A stretch of 64,000 nucleotides of DNA from Rhodococcus sp. P1Y (GCF_003641205.1 NZ_CP032762.1:62001-126000), one strand, 5' to 3'; counted from the first letter of the stretch, positions 25,486 to 34,641 are shown. Program-made: numbers and translations. Notes: generated by a model from the sequence alone, not told the origin.

Positions 25486-26649
25486 ATGACCGCAACTGTT
25501 GTACCCGCACAGGACGTTTCACCAGAGGTATCGCGACGAGGCGGTTGGTTCGCCTTCGGGGTCGCCAATCTCGTCGTGGTCGTGGCGGTCTCGCTGGCGA
25601 GCTGGTACCTCCTCGCCGATCCGACGACCAGCCCGTGGAACTTCTACCCCCTCCCGTTCAACGCTGCACTCTTCTGGGCGATCCTGTTCATCGTCTTCAT
25701 CGGATTCGACTGTGAATTCGCGGGATTCGACAAGCTCGGCCAACCATGGCGCGGCTTCGCGATTCTGGGATCGACGGGGGTGTTCGCCGTTGCGGTGACC
25801 TGGCTCCTCGGCAGCGGCGTCGGTTCGCTGTTTCCCGACTTCGCCGGAACCCGCGACGGTGGACTCGGATACTTCGCCGGCGCTCTGTTCGTGCTGTTCG
25901 GGTTCGCGACCTGGGTGATGGTGGTGTTGAACTGGCAGCACTGGCCGTGGACGGCACTGCTGTCACGTGGTCACTCCGCAGGCTCCGCTCCGGCGAAGCA
26001 ACCGCTCATCGGCCTGTGCGAGATCGCCTTCGTTTCCGTCCCGACTCTCGCCCTGTACTTCGTCTTCGGACTGCCGTCGGTGTCGTTGAGCGCGACGAAT
26101 CCGTTGATGACGGTGGACACCGTGCTCGGCTGGTTCTACTCGATGGTCGTCGCTGTGATTCTGACCGGGCAGACACTCGACAACTGGCCATGGAAGCTGT
26201 TCGGCGGGGGCGGAAAGACAGCACTGGCGGCGACGGTCGGCAACGTCCTGCTCGGTACCGCCATCTATTTCCTCATGGTCCCGCTCGCGAAGCTTCTGTT
26301 GGGTTCCGGCGCGACCGACGAGCTGGGTGGCGTCGTGAATCAGTTTCCGGCGCAGATCGGTGTGTGCTGGGCATTCTGGATGATTTTCTGGGCCAACGGT
26401 TTCGGTAACCGATGTGCGCCGGCAGTGCGCGCAGTACTGACGTTCGTGCTGGCGTTGGGAACCTTCGTTCTCTACTACCGCTTCGGCGCCGAACACATCC
26501 TGCACGAACCCGAGATTGCCACCGGTCTGAGCGGCAACGCTCTCGGTTTCGTCGACTGGCTGGTGCTGTGGACGCTGATCTACGTCGTCGGATTCCAGTC
26601 GTTGGGGTTGCGCAGGCTTCTTCAGGACGGTGTCAGCGCAGGGCACTGA
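25486..26649 (+). CDS. Polytopic membrane protein near butanediol operon
   Basis: 387 residues, ATG 25486 with GGAGAG about 8 nt upstream. About ten hydrophobic helices, many Trp residues ('NWQHWPWTALL', 'NWPWKLFGG') and paired FG motifs. No transporter family was recognised. Divergent placement and the shared GTTGCA sites suggest that it is expressed with butanediol/acetoin catabolism, perhaps for uptake of a small uncharged or acidic compound, which is an inference. Confidence 0.7.
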   Translation: MTATVVPAQDVSPEVSRRGGWFAFGVANLVVVVAVSLASWYLLADPTTSPWNFYPLPFNAALFWAILFIVFIGFDCEFAGFDKLGQPWRGFAILGSTGVFAVAVTWLLGSGVGSLFPDFAGTRDGGLGYFAGALFVLFGFATWVMVVLNWQHWPWTALLSRGHSAGSAPAKQPLIGLCEIAFVSVPTLALYFVFGLPSVSLSATNPLMTVDTVLGWFYSMVVAVILTGQTLDNWPWKLFGGGGKTALAATVGNVLLGTAIYFLMVPLAKLLLGSGATDELGGVVNQFPAQIGVCWAFWMIFWANGFGNRCAPAVRAVLTFVLALGTFVLYYRFGAEHILHEPEIATGLSGNALGFVDWLVLWTLIYVVGFQSLGLRRLLQDGVSAGH

Positions 26650-26660
26650 TGCTCGACGGG

Positions 26661-27443
26661 TTATCGCAGGTCGCGATCGATCACGACGATGTTCGTTCCC
26701 GTGGCCAGCAGCGCTGCGGCGGACAGCCCGAACATGGCGTGGAACGAATCGCTGAAGTGCGAGGGTGAGGCGAATCCGGCTTCGACCGACGCTCTGGTCA
26801 GATCCCTACCGTCGGCAACCGCCTCACCCACGTGCAACATCCGAGCCCACAGCCGATACCGCCTGAAGCTCGTTCCCGTTTCCGCGGAGAAGAGGTGCAG
26901 AAAGCGTGATGTCGAGAGATTCACCGCAGCGGCCAGATCCGACGCCGCGACGACTGCTCCCGGCTTGGTACGCACGATCTGCATCGCCTCGCGGATACGG
27001 TCGTCGAGCAGCCGCGGCTCGGGTCCGCTGATGAACTCCGCGAGTGCATGCGGGTCGGGATCGTCGACGTTCACGGCATCGAGAATTCGAGCCTCGGCAG
27101 TGTGCGTCAGCCCGATTCCGCCGATCCGCATCGCCATGGTGTCGAGTATTCTGTCGGCGCGTGAAGTGCCAGGATCACTGTAGGCGAACAACATTCGTTC
27201 ACCCGTCGACTCGACTCGATGAACCGTACGAGGAGCCACGGCAGCGCTGCGCACAGTCCACACACCACCACGGTCGTCATGCAGCCGGAACGGTGCATCG
27301 ACGCCCGCGGCGAAACAGAGCACCGAACCCGAGTGGAAGTCGAGCTCGAGCGAGGGACCCGAATACACGGCACGGCCTGCCCACAACCAGAGCGTCGCCG
27401 GACAGCACGATTTCGGAAGCGCGCGTGGCGTCATGCAAGACAT
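26661..27443 (-). CDS. AraC family transcriptional regulator
   Basis: About 260 residues from ATG 27443 (27434 is an in-frame alternative). The C-terminal double-HTH AraC domain is clear: 'AAAVNLSTSRFLHLFSAETGTSFRRYRLWARM' then 'ASVEAGFASPSHFSDSFHAMFG'. The N-terminal 110 residues form a small beta-rich cupin-like sensor. It is divergent from the alpha/beta hydrolase with only 59 bp between starts, so that gene is the probable target. It converges with the membrane protein gene (11 bp). Confidence 0.87.
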   Translation of the reverse strand: MSCMTPRALPKSCCPATLWLWAGRAVYSGPSLELDFHSGSVLCFAAGVDAPFRLHDDRGGVWTVRSAAVAPRTVHRVESTGERMLFAYSDPGTSRADRILDTMAMRIGGIGLTHTAEARILDAVNVDDPDPHALAEFISGPEPRLLDDRIREAMQIVRTKPGAVVAASDLAAAVNLSTSRFLHLFSAETGTSFRRYRLWARMLHVGEAVADGRDLTRASVEAGFASPSHFSDSFHAMFGLSAAALLATGTNIVVIDRDLR

Positions 27444-27502
27444 GCTTGCACCAAGCCCCGCCAAGGGGAAGACCCGACAAACTCTCGAAGGTGGTTCGAC
27501 AC

Positions 27503-28408
27503 ATGGATCTGGTTCCGTCATTGGGTGATTCGGCAATGGTCGACGTGACAGGCGGCAGGATCCGCGTGTACGAACGCGGCGCGGGACGACCGATCGTGTT
27601 CGTCCACGGGATGCTGGCGAACGCGGCCGTGTGGCGGAAGGTCGTGCCACTGCTGGCCGACGAGTATCGCTGTATCACCGCCGATTGGCCGTTCGGATCT
27701 CATTCGTCGCCGATGAACGACGATGCAGACCTCACCCCGACCGGCCTTGCCGATTCTGTGGCCGAGGTCATCGAGCGGCTCGATCTCCACGACGTCACAC
27801 TCGTCGGCAACGACGGCGGCGGGATGCTGACCCAGTTGGTGATCACTTCTCACCCCGAGCGAATCGCCCGCGTGGTCCTCACACCCTGCGACGCCTACGA
27901 GAACTTTCCACCGAAGATGTTCGCGTATCTGTGCTGGTTGGCGAAGGTCCCGGCCGCGTTCGAGTTGCTCGGCACACTGATCCGAATTCCCTTGTTTCGA
28001 CGTCTTCTGGTCCGCTCCCCCATCGGATACGGCGGTCTGAGTCATCGACGAATCGACGATGATCTCCTCGACCACTACTCCACACCCGTGCTCGACCGCG
28101 GTGTACGGCGGGATTTGGTGCGATTTCTCCAGTCGGTGGACTCTCGCTACACCCTCGATGCAGCCCGATTGTTCGGCGAGGTGAGTCAACCGGTTCTCGT
28201 GGCATGGGCGTCGGACGACAGATTTTTTCCCCTGGAGCATGCAGAACGCCTGGTCGAGGACTTCTCCGACACCCGATTGTCGGTGGTGACTGGTTCCCGC
28301 ACATGGGTCTCGGAGGACAAACCCGAGGAACTCGCGTCGTTGATCGCAAACTTCGCCAGTGATGCGGGTCACGTGCAACCCACTGCAACTCTCGACCGAA
28401 CGCCGTAA
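27503..28408 (+). CDS. Alpha/beta hydrolase with atypical catalytic residues
   Basis: 301 residues from ATG 27503 (AAGGTGG about 9 nt upstream; ATG 27536 is an alternative). The oxyanion 'HGM' at 35-37 and nucleophile elbow 'VGNDGGG' put Asp104 at the nucleophile position, as in haloalkane dehalogenases and epoxide hydrolases. Asp238/239 follow strand 7 ('AWASDDRFFP'). Where the catalytic His is expected after strand 8 the sequence is 'TGSRTWVSEDKPEEL', with Ser-Arg-Thr and no His. It may therefore not be a standard hydrolase. It lies 51 bp upstream of the FMO gene. Confidence 0.8.
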   Translation: MDLVPSLGDSAMVDVTGGRIRVYERGAGRPIVFVHGMLANAAVWRKVVPLLADEYRCITADWPFGSHSSPMNDDADLTPTGLADSVAEVIERLDLHDVTLVGNDGGGMLTQLVITSHPERIARVVLTPCDAYENFPPKMFAYLCWLAKVPAAFELLGTLIRIPLFRRLLVRSPIGYGGLSHRRIDDDLLDHYSTPVLDRGVRRDLVRFLQSVDSRYTLDAARLFGEVSQPVLVAWASDDRFFPLEHAERLVEDFSDTRLSVVTGSRTWVSEDKPEELASLIANFASDAGHVQPTATLDRTP

Positions 28409-28459
28409 ATGGAGTGTGCTGGGTCACAGCACACGACACGAACGACGAGGGAGCCACGC

Positions 28460-30277
28460 ATGACTCAGACCATCGAACCGCCGGTCCACACGCAGACCCC
28501 GCAGCAACGGGTCGACGCCTGGTTGGGCGACTTCGAGGCAGCCCTGAAAGCCCGTGATCTGGACCGCGTTGCCGCGAAGTTCGCCGTTGACAGCTTCTGG
28601 CGCGACCTGGTGACCTTCACGTGGAACCTCAAGACCGTCGAGGGCAGGGACGGCATCAAGGGCATGCTGGCCGAGCGGCTGGACGACACCGATCCGTCGA
28701 ACTTCCACACCACCGAAACACCCGACGAGGCCGATGGCGTCACCTCGGCGTGGATCGAGTTCGAAACCGCGACGAGCCGCGGAAAGGGGCATCTGCGTCT
28801 CAAAGGAGATGAAGCGTGGACCCTCCTGACGACGATGCAGGAACTCAAAGGGCATGAGGAGCGTCAGGGGCATTCGCGCATCAAGGGCGCGGTGCACGGA
28901 TCGAATGCCGACACCAAGAACTGGGCCGAGAACAAGGAGATCGAGGAGAAGGAACTCGGCTACACAGTTCAGCCTTATGCGCTGATCGTCGGCGGCGGCC
29001 AGGGCGGCATCGCTCTCGGCGCTCGGTTCCGCCAACTCGGCGTTCCTGCCATCGTCGTCGATCGGGCCAACCGTCCGGGCGACCAGTGGCGAGGCCGCTA
29101 CAAGAGTCTGTGCTTGCACGACCCCGTCTGGTACGACCATCTCCCCTACCTGCCGTTCCCCGCGAACTGGCCGGTGTTCGCGCCGAAGGACAAGATCGGC
29201 GACTGGCTCGAGATGTACACCAAGGTCATGGAGGTTCCGTATTGGAGCCGCACCACGGCCAAGTCCGCGACGTACGACGAGGCGGCGAAGGAATGGACCG
29301 TCGTCCTCGATCGCGACGGCGAGAAAGTGATCCTGCATCCGAAGCAGCTCGTCATGGCCACCGGAATGTCCGGCAAGAAGAACGTGCCGAACTTCCCCGG
29401 GATGGACGAATTCGAAGGCGAGCAGCATCATTCGAGCGAGCACCCGGGTCCCGACGCCTATGTCGGCAAGAAGGTCGTCGTCGTCGGCTCCAACAACTCC
29501 GCGCACGACATCTGCAAGGCGCTCTACGAAACCGGGGTGGACGTGACGATGCTGCAGCGTTCGTCCACACACATCGTCAAGTCCGATTCGCTGTGCGAGA
29601 TCGCGCTGGGCGACTTGTATTCCGAGCGTGCAGTGGAAGCTGGGATGACGACGGGCAAAGCCGATCTGACGTTCGCGTCGTTGCCGTACCGGATCATGCA
29701 CGAGTTCCAGATCCCGGTGTACCAACAGATCGCGGAGCAGGACAAGGACTTCTACGACCGACTGGAGAAGGCAGGATTCCAACACGATTTCGGTGACGAC
29801 GGATCAGGCCTGTTCATGAAGTACCTGCGTCGCGGATCGGGCTACTACATCGACGTCGGTGCATCCGAACTCGTCGCGGACGGGAAGATCAAACTCGTTG
29901 CGGGACAGGTCTCTCGGATCAGCAAGAGCGGGGTGGTGCTGGAAGATGGCAGTGAACTTCCCGCCGACCTGATCGTCTACGCCACCGGCTACGGCTCGAT
30001 GAACGGGTGGGTCGCCGACCTCATCGATCAGGCGACGGCCGACAAGGTCGGCAAGGTCTGGGGACTGGGCTCCGACACCACCAAGGACCCCGGCCCGTGG
30101 GAGGGCGAGCAACGCAACATGTGGAAGCCGACGCAGCAGGAGAACCTGTGGTTCCACGGCGGCAATCTTCATCAGTCCCGGCACTATTCGCTGTACCTCG
30201 CGCTGCAGATCAAGGCCCGCTACGAAGGAATCGACACCCCGGTCTACGGCCTCCAGGAGGTTCATCACCTGAGCTAG
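28460..30277 (+). CDS. FAD-dependent monooxygenase with N-terminal NTF2-like domain
   Basis: 605 residues from ATG 28460 after 'GAGGGAG'. Residues 15-130 look like an NTF2/SnoaL-type domain ('VDAWLGDFEAALKARDLDRVAAKF', 'FWRDLVTFTWNLKTVEGRDGI'). From about 170 on there is an FMO/BVMO-type flavoprotein: FAD motif GGGQGG at 178-183, 'RPGDQWRGRYKSL', the monooxygenase fingerprint region 'FPGMDEFEGEQHHSSEH', NADPH motif 'VVGSNNSAHD' and C-terminal 'YATGYGSMNGW'. It should hydroxylate or oxygenate a small molecule using NADPH and O2. It ends directly at repeat A4. Confidence 0.88.
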   Translation: MTQTIEPPVHTQTPQQRVDAWLGDFEAALKARDLDRVAAKFAVDSFWRDLVTFTWNLKTVEGRDGIKGMLAERLDDTDPSNFHTTETPDEADGVTSAWIEFETATSRGKGHLRLKGDEAWTLLTTMQELKGHEERQGHSRIKGAVHGSNADTKNWAENKEIEEKELGYTVQPYALIVGGGQGGIALGARFRQLGVPAIVVDRANRPGDQWRGRYKSLCLHDPVWYDHLPYLPFPANWPVFAPKDKIGDWLEMYTKVMEVPYWSRTTAKSATYDEAAKEWTVVLDRDGEKVILHPKQLVMATGMSGKKNVPNFPGMDEFEGEQHHSSEHPGPDAYVGKKVVVVGSNNSAHDICKALYETGVDVTMLQRSSTHIVKSDSLCEIALGDLYSERAVEAGMTTGKADLTFASLPYRIMHEFQIPVYQQIAEQDKDFYDRLEKAGFQHDFGDDGSGLFMKYLRRGSGYYIDVGASELVADGKIKLVAGQVSRISKSGVVLEDGSELPADLIVYATGYGSMNGWVADLIDQATADKVGKVWGLGSDTTKDPGPWEGEQRNMWKPTQQENLWFHGGNLHQSRHYSLYLALQIKARYEGIDTPVYGLQEVHHLS

Positions 30278-30402
30278 CGGCTACGCCGCCCGTGCGTGCG
30301 TAGTTACTGCGGGCCGTCACTATGCACGCACGACCCACGGCCGGGTCGTGCGTGCATAGTCACGTCGGGAGGTAATCACTCACGCACAGGGCGGCGGAGC
30401 CG
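30278..30402. repeat. Family A palindromic repeat, copy A4 (double stem-loop)
   Basis: GGCTACGCCGCC border, arms CGTGCGTGCGTAGTTAC / GTCACTATGCACGCACG, centre ACCC..GGGT, arms CGTGCGTGCATAGTCAC / GTAATCACTCACGCAC and border GGCGGCGGAGCC. It fills the gap between the stops of two convergent genes (30277 and 30405). Confidence 0.85.
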
Positions 30403-30404
30403 TC

Positions 30405-31757
30405 CTACTGCCCCTGGGCCTTCGCGATCAGCGCATCCTCGGACCGCACCTGGTCGAGGTTGACCACCCGGGTCGGGAGGATCGAGTTGTAGAGCCAATC
30501 GGTCGCCACACGCACCCGGGCCCCGGCGGTCGGCAGCGCATACAGGTGATATCCCCTGGCCACGAACTTGGCGATCGGCCCCTTCAACGGTACCCCCAAA
30601 GGCTTTGCAACACCGTCGAATCCGCCGAGATCTGCTACCAACCCCAGATCCTTGTGCACATAATCCTTGGACTTCCCGACGCCCAGGCTCGCCGCCACGT
30701 TGCGAGCGACCCGTACGCCTTGACGCTGCGCGTGCTGGGCAGTCGGAGGGGTCGGTTTCGACGGGTCCGCTGCAATGTCGGGTACGGCCGCGGCGTCGCC
30801 GATGGCCCAGACATCCGGAACTCCAGGCACCGACATGTCCGCGTCGACGGTCAATCGTCCCTTTTCCGTCGGCAATCCGAGCTTTGCGATCAGCGGGCTG
30901 GGCGCGACCCCGGCGCCCCACACCAGCGTTCGGGACGGGACGACCGTTCCATCGGTCAACGTCACCGAGGTGGGCGTCGCAGATTCCACCGTCACTTCCA
31001 AGCGCACCTCGACGCCGCGCTCCTTCAACACGCCGAGCGCTTCCTTGCCGAGGTCCTCCCCCAGCTCAGGAAGTACGGCAGGTGCGAGGTCGACCAGGAG
31101 CCACCGCACATCGTTCGGATCGATGCTTGCCCACCGTGTCGCAATACCTTTGATCCAGTTCTGCATCTGCGCCACGAATTCGGTGCCGGTGTATCCCGCG
31201 CCGACAGCGACGACAGTGAGCCGTTCGATGCGCTCTTTGCGTCCAGCAGGAGTATCCGGCAACGAATCCGCCGCATCGAGCTGCGCGAGAACGTGGTTGC
31301 GGATGAACGTCGCTTCGCTGAGTGTCTTGAGTCCGTGCGCATTCTCGGCCACACCGGGAATGTCGAACTGACGCGTCACCGAACCTGGCGCGAGGATCAG
31401 CTTGTCCCATTCGATCTCCGACTCCCCGTCGCGGCCCTCGACCCGAAGTCGATGCTCCGCGAAGTCGACGCTCGCCACATGCCCGATCACCGTCCGGGTG
31501 CGCCTGAGCGTCTGTCGAATGGAGACGGCGATGTCGCGTGGATCGAGCACACCCGTCGCCACCTCGGGCAGCAGCGGACTGTAGAGCATGTAGTCGGTAG
31601 GGGCGACGAGCGTCAGCGTCGCCCGCTCTGGCTCGAGAAGCCGCTGCAATCGGCGAAGGGCGTGGAACCCACCGAACCCTCCCCCAACGACCACCACCTT
31701 GGCCGGGACATTCGGGAGCGGAGCTGACCTGCGTAAGCGCTGAATCGACGTCGCCAT
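30405..31757 (-). CDS. ndh: Type II NADH dehydrogenase (NDH-2)
   Basis: 450 residues from ATG 31757. Two Rossmann motifs are visible: FAD 'VVVGGGFGGFHALRRL' (about 21-36) and NADH 'VVAVGAGYTGTEFVAQM' (about 170). Also typical are 'APTDYMLYSPLLPEVATG', 'GSVTRQFDIPGVAE' and 'VWAIGDAAAVPD'. NDH-2 passes electrons from NADH to menaquinone at the inner membrane face without proton pumping. The C-terminal 'GYHLYALPTAGARVRVATDWLYNSILPTRV' fits the amphipathic membrane anchor. It is flanked by family A repeats on both sides. Confidence 0.9.
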   Translation of the reverse strand: MATSIQRLRRSAPLPNVPAKVVVVGGGFGGFHALRRLQRLLEPERATLTLVAPTDYMLYSPLLPEVATGVLDPRDIAVSIRQTLRRTRTVIGHVASVDFAEHRLRVEGRDGESEIEWDKLILAPGSVTRQFDIPGVAENAHGLKTLSEATFIRNHVLAQLDAADSLPDTPAGRKERIERLTVVAVGAGYTGTEFVAQMQNWIKGIATRWASIDPNDVRWLLVDLAPAVLPELGEDLGKEALGVLKERGVEVRLEVTVESATPTSVTLTDGTVVPSRTLVWGAGVAPSPLIAKLGLPTEKGRLTVDADMSVPGVPDVWAIGDAAAVPDIAADPSKPTPPTAQHAQRQGVRVARNVAASLGVGKSKDYVHKDLGLVADLGGFDGVAKPLGVPLKGPIAKFVARGYHLYALPTAGARVRVATDWLYNSILPTRVVNLDQVRSEDALIAKAQGQ

Positions 31758-31770
31758 GCAGGCCACCTTA

Positions 31771-31896
31771 GTGGCGTTCCGCCCCGTGCGTGCGTAGTGA
31801 CACAGAAAGGGAATTATTCACTCACGACCAGGTCACCGCTCGTGAGTGAATAATTACGTCGGGCGGTCACTACGCACGCACGGGCGGCGAAGCCGC
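31771..31896. repeat. Family A palindromic repeat, copy A5 (double stem-loop)
   Basis: Arms CGTGCGTGCGTAGTGAC / GAATTATTCACTCACG, centre ACCAGGTCACCGCT, arms CGTGAGTGAATAATTAC / GTCACTACGCACGCACG, border GGCGGCGAAGCCGCC. It ends at the stop codon of the aldo/keto reductase (31897-31899) and starts 14 bp upstream of the NDH-2 start. Confidence 0.85.
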
Positions 31897-32901
31897 CTAA
31901 GCCAGGCGAGTCTCCGGGGACTGGGTCTTGGCCGGGTCGGTTTCGATGGATCCAGCCAAGGCGTCGTCGATCTTCTTCAGCACATCGGCGCCCAAGGTGA
32001 TCTCGGATGCCTTGATGTTCTCGGTGATCTGCTCGGGCCGCGAGGCGCCGACGAGTGCAGCCGCGACGTTGTCGTTCGCGAGCACCCAGGCGACCGCGAG
32101 CTGCGCCAAGGTCACCCCGAGCCCTTCGGCGACGGGCTTGAGTTCCTGTACCCGCCTGAGGGTTTCGTCGTTCAGGTAACGCTGAATCATCTTGTCGCCA
32201 CCCTTGTCGTCGGTGGCGCGCGAACCCTCGGGAAGCGGCTGACCTGGTAGATACTTGCCGGTGAGCACGCCCTGCGCGATCGGTGACCACACAATCTGCG
32301 AGATTCCCAGCTCCTTCGACGCCGGAATCACCTCGGCTTCGATGACGCGCCACAGAGCCGAGTATTGAGGCTGGTTCGAAACGATGGAGAAACCGTTCTC
32401 CCGAGCGAGAGACTGGCCGCGCCTGAGTTGATCGGCGGTCCACTCCGACACTCCGATGTACAGAGCCTTGCCCTGGCGGACGACGTCGCCGAACGCGGCG
32501 ATGGTCTCTTCCAGCGGTGTCTCGACGTCGTACCGATGTGCCTGGTAGAGGTCGACGTAGTCGGTGTTCAAGCGCTGCAACGATGCGTTGATTCCCTCGA
32601 AGATGTGCTTGCGCGACAGTCCGGTGTCGTTGGGACCCTTCGGCCCGACTGGGAAGTACACCTTGGTGAGAATTTCCAGCGATTCACGACGTCCGCCCTT
32701 CAGTGCCTCGCCCAGCACCGTCTCTGCGGCGCCATTGGCGTAGACGTCGGCGGTGTCGAACGTGGTGATGCCCGCATCGAGTGCGGCGTGCACGCTCTTG
32801 GTGGCGACGTCGTTCTCGACCTGCGAGCCGTGGGTGAGCCAGTTGCCGTACGTGATCTCCGAGACCTTGAGTCCGCTGTTTCCGAGGTATCTGTAAGCCA
32901 T
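31897..32901 (-). CDS. Aldo/keto reductase, Kv-beta-like subgroup
   Basis: 334 residues from ATG 32901. The catalytic tetrad Asp49, Tyr54, Lys80 and His122 is intact and the C-terminal NADPH-binding segment 'GASRPEQITENIKASE' is present. The sequence opening 'MAYRYLGNSGLKVSEITYGNW' and 'VWSPIAQGVLTGKYLPGQ' match the voltage-gated potassium channel beta-subunit-like group, which reduces aldehydes and ketones broadly. Monocistronic between repeat A5 and a divergent regulator gene. Confidence 0.92.
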   Translation of the reverse strand: MAYRYLGNSGLKVSEITYGNWLTHGSQVENDVATKSVHAALDAGITTFDTADVYANGAAETVLGEALKGGRRESLEILTKVYFPVGPKGPNDTGLSRKHIFEGINASLQRLNTDYVDLYQAHRYDVETPLEETIAAFGDVVRQGKALYIGVSEWTADQLRRGQSLARENGFSIVSNQPQYSALWRVIEAEVIPASKELGISQIVWSPIAQGVLTGKYLPGQPLPEGSRATDDKGGDKMIQRYLNDETLRRVQELKPVAEGLGVTLAQLAVAWVLANDNVAAALVGASRPEQITENIKASEITLGADVLKKIDDALAGSIETDPAKTQSPETRLA

Positions 32902-33009
32902 GAGAAAAACGCTACCCGCGAATCGAGGACCGTAGTTGTCGAAGCAGCCACGCACGTCCGCCCCTGGTAGTTAGAGTCGGGTAGAAGAGTAGATGCCAAG
33001 GAGCGCTTC

Positions 33010-34581
33010 GTGGTCCGTGAACAGATCGCCTTGTCCTGGCAACGCTCTGCGTCGAGCGGATTGGAACCTGCGCATTCCCTCGAACAATCGAGCCTGCGTG
33101 ACGTCGACCGCCGCAGTCGCCTCCTCGCCGCCGCCAACCCGATTCTCGACCGGATGGAAAGCGTGCTCGACGGGTCCGGTTACTGCGTGATGCTGGCCGA
33201 TCGCGATGCTCGTCTCGTCGACCTTCGGTTCGGTACCCGCGAACTTCGCGACAAGGTCTTCGGCGTCGGCGCGGTCGTCGGCAGGTCCTTCACCGAGGAG
33301 GCGTCGGGCACCAATTCCATTTCGACGTCCTTCGAACTCCGCGCACCGCTCGCAGTACGCGGGGACGAGCACTACATGGAGTCGATGAAGGGCTTCGGCT
33401 GCTACGGCTATCCGCTCTTCCACCCGATCACCAAGCACATCGAAGGCGTCCTGGATATCACTTTCGCTGCATCCCAGGACAATCCACTTCTCGAGCCGAT
33501 GCTCGTCCACTCAGCTCAGGACATACAGAGCAGATTGCTGGAGGAGACTCGCAGCGGCGAGCAACGGCTGTTTCAGGCGTTCCAACACAGTTCTGCTCGA
33601 CGCCGTGGGGCGCCGGTGATCGCGATCGGCGACGAACTCCTGCTCGAGAACACCGCTGCCGCACACCTCGTCGACAGTATCGACCATGCCGCGCTCCGCT
33701 CGCTCACCGACGATTCGATTCGTCGCAGCGGCATCATCGATTCCGTCACGCTCAATTCAGGTGTGCAGGTGACTGTTCGATGGGAGCGGCCGGTGTCGGC
33801 GACCGGCGTCGTCATCGAAGTCGACATGCGCGACGAGCCCCTTCGGCAGCGGGCGTCGACGCCGGTCTCGAAGTCTCTGTGCGTCGTCGGTGAACCAGGA
33901 ACAGGGAAGTCGACGACGCTGACGCGCCTGACCGCCGCGCGCAGTCCGCGCTGGTTCGATGCTGCCGACCTGGTCACCTCGGCGCCGTCGACATGGCTGA
34001 CCGACATCGCGGCTGAGGTCTCCGCCGGCCGCGACGTCGTGGTGAAGAACGTACATCTCGCCGACGCAGCCGTCGCGCATCGGTTGCACTCGATTCTGAA
34101 GACCGCCCACGGCTGGTTTGCGCTCTCCGGTTCGACTCACGACGCGCCCGCTCCCGAGCATCGCCAACTACTGTCGTTGTGTACGCAGACACTCGAGCTC
34201 GGGCCGCTGCGGTCTCGTCGCCACGAGATCCCCGACCTGGTCCGCGCCATGATGGCAGAAATCGGATCCCGCGCCCGCTTCACACCCGCCGCCATGCGGG
34301 CGCTGATCGACTACGACTGGCCGGGCAACATCGGCGAACTCCGCGACGAGGTCACGGACGCAGCTGCCCGCCGGTCCGTCGGCGACATCACCGAACGCGA
34401 CCTCGTCCGTCCCAGCGGGAAAGGTGCCTCCAGTCGGCTTACGGCCCTCGACGCCGCGATGCGCGACGCTATCGTCCACGAACTCGCACGCTGTGGAGGC
34501 AACAAGGCAGCCACCGCCGAGTGCCTCGGCATCAGCCGCACCACGCTGTACAAGCGCATGAAAGAACTCGGCATCTATTAG
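33010..34581 (+). CDS. AcoR-like GAF/Fis regulator with degenerate AAA module
   Basis: 523 residues, GTG 33010 with AAGGAG 6 nt upstream. N-terminal GAF sensor ('VGRSFTEEASGTNSIST', 'YMESMKGFGCYGYPL'), a shortened ATPase-like part with Walker A GEPGTGKST at about 294-302 and late 'DYDWPGNIGELRDEV', and a C-terminal Fis HTH ('CGGNKAATAECLGISRTTLYKRMKEL'). The sigma-54 contact motif GAFTGA is absent, as expected in an actinobacterium. It is immediately upstream of the alcohol dehydrogenase and probably activates it. Confidence 0.87.
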   Translation: MVREQIALSWQRSASSGLEPAHSLEQSSLRDVDRRSRLLAAANPILDRMESVLDGSGYCVMLADRDARLVDLRFGTRELRDKVFGVGAVVGRSFTEEASGTNSISTSFELRAPLAVRGDEHYMESMKGFGCYGYPLFHPITKHIEGVLDITFAASQDNPLLEPMLVHSAQDIQSRLLEETRSGEQRLFQAFQHSSARRRGAPVIAIGDELLLENTAAAHLVDSIDHAALRSLTDDSIRRSGIIDSVTLNSGVQVTVRWERPVSATGVVIEVDMRDEPLRQRASTPVSKSLCVVGEPGTGKSTTLTRLTAARSPRWFDAADLVTSAPSTWLTDIAAEVSAGRDVVVKNVHLADAAVAHRLHSILKTAHGWFALSGSTHDAPAPEHRQLLSLCTQTLELGPLRSRRHEIPDLVRAMMAEIGSRARFTPAAMRALIDYDWPGNIGELRDEVTDAAARRSVGDITERDLVRPSGKGASSRLTALDAAMRDAIVHELARCGGNKAATAECLGISRTTLYKRMKELGIY

Positions 34582-34582
34582 A

Positions 34583-34641
34583 ACGTCCAGTTTCTGAACA
34601 CTTCGCGGACGTGATGCGCGTCACGATCTAGGCATGCATGC
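34583..34641. promoter_or_regulatory. Operator-like palindromes upstream of alcohol dehydrogenase
   Basis: Between regulator and adh: ACGTCC (34583-34588) with GGACGT (34607-34612), CGTGATGCGCGTCACG (34610-34625; CGTGA/TCACG arms) and the perfect palindrome GCATGCATGC (34632-34641). Plausible binding sites for the AcoR-like protein. Confidence 0.45.

Noticed and set aside
27044..27502. N-terminal extension of the alpha/beta hydrolase
   Set aside because: It would overlap the divergent AraC gene and encodes Arg/His-rich low-quality sequence.
28424..29785. 453-codon minus frame opposite the FMO gene
   Set aside because: Shadow frame with no recognisable motif; the plus strand has all flavoprotein motifs.
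33010..34581. Sigma-54-dependent activator and -24/-12 promoters
   Set aside because: GAFTGA is missing and no -24/-12 elements were found upstream of the dehydrogenase; actinobacteria generally lack RpoN.
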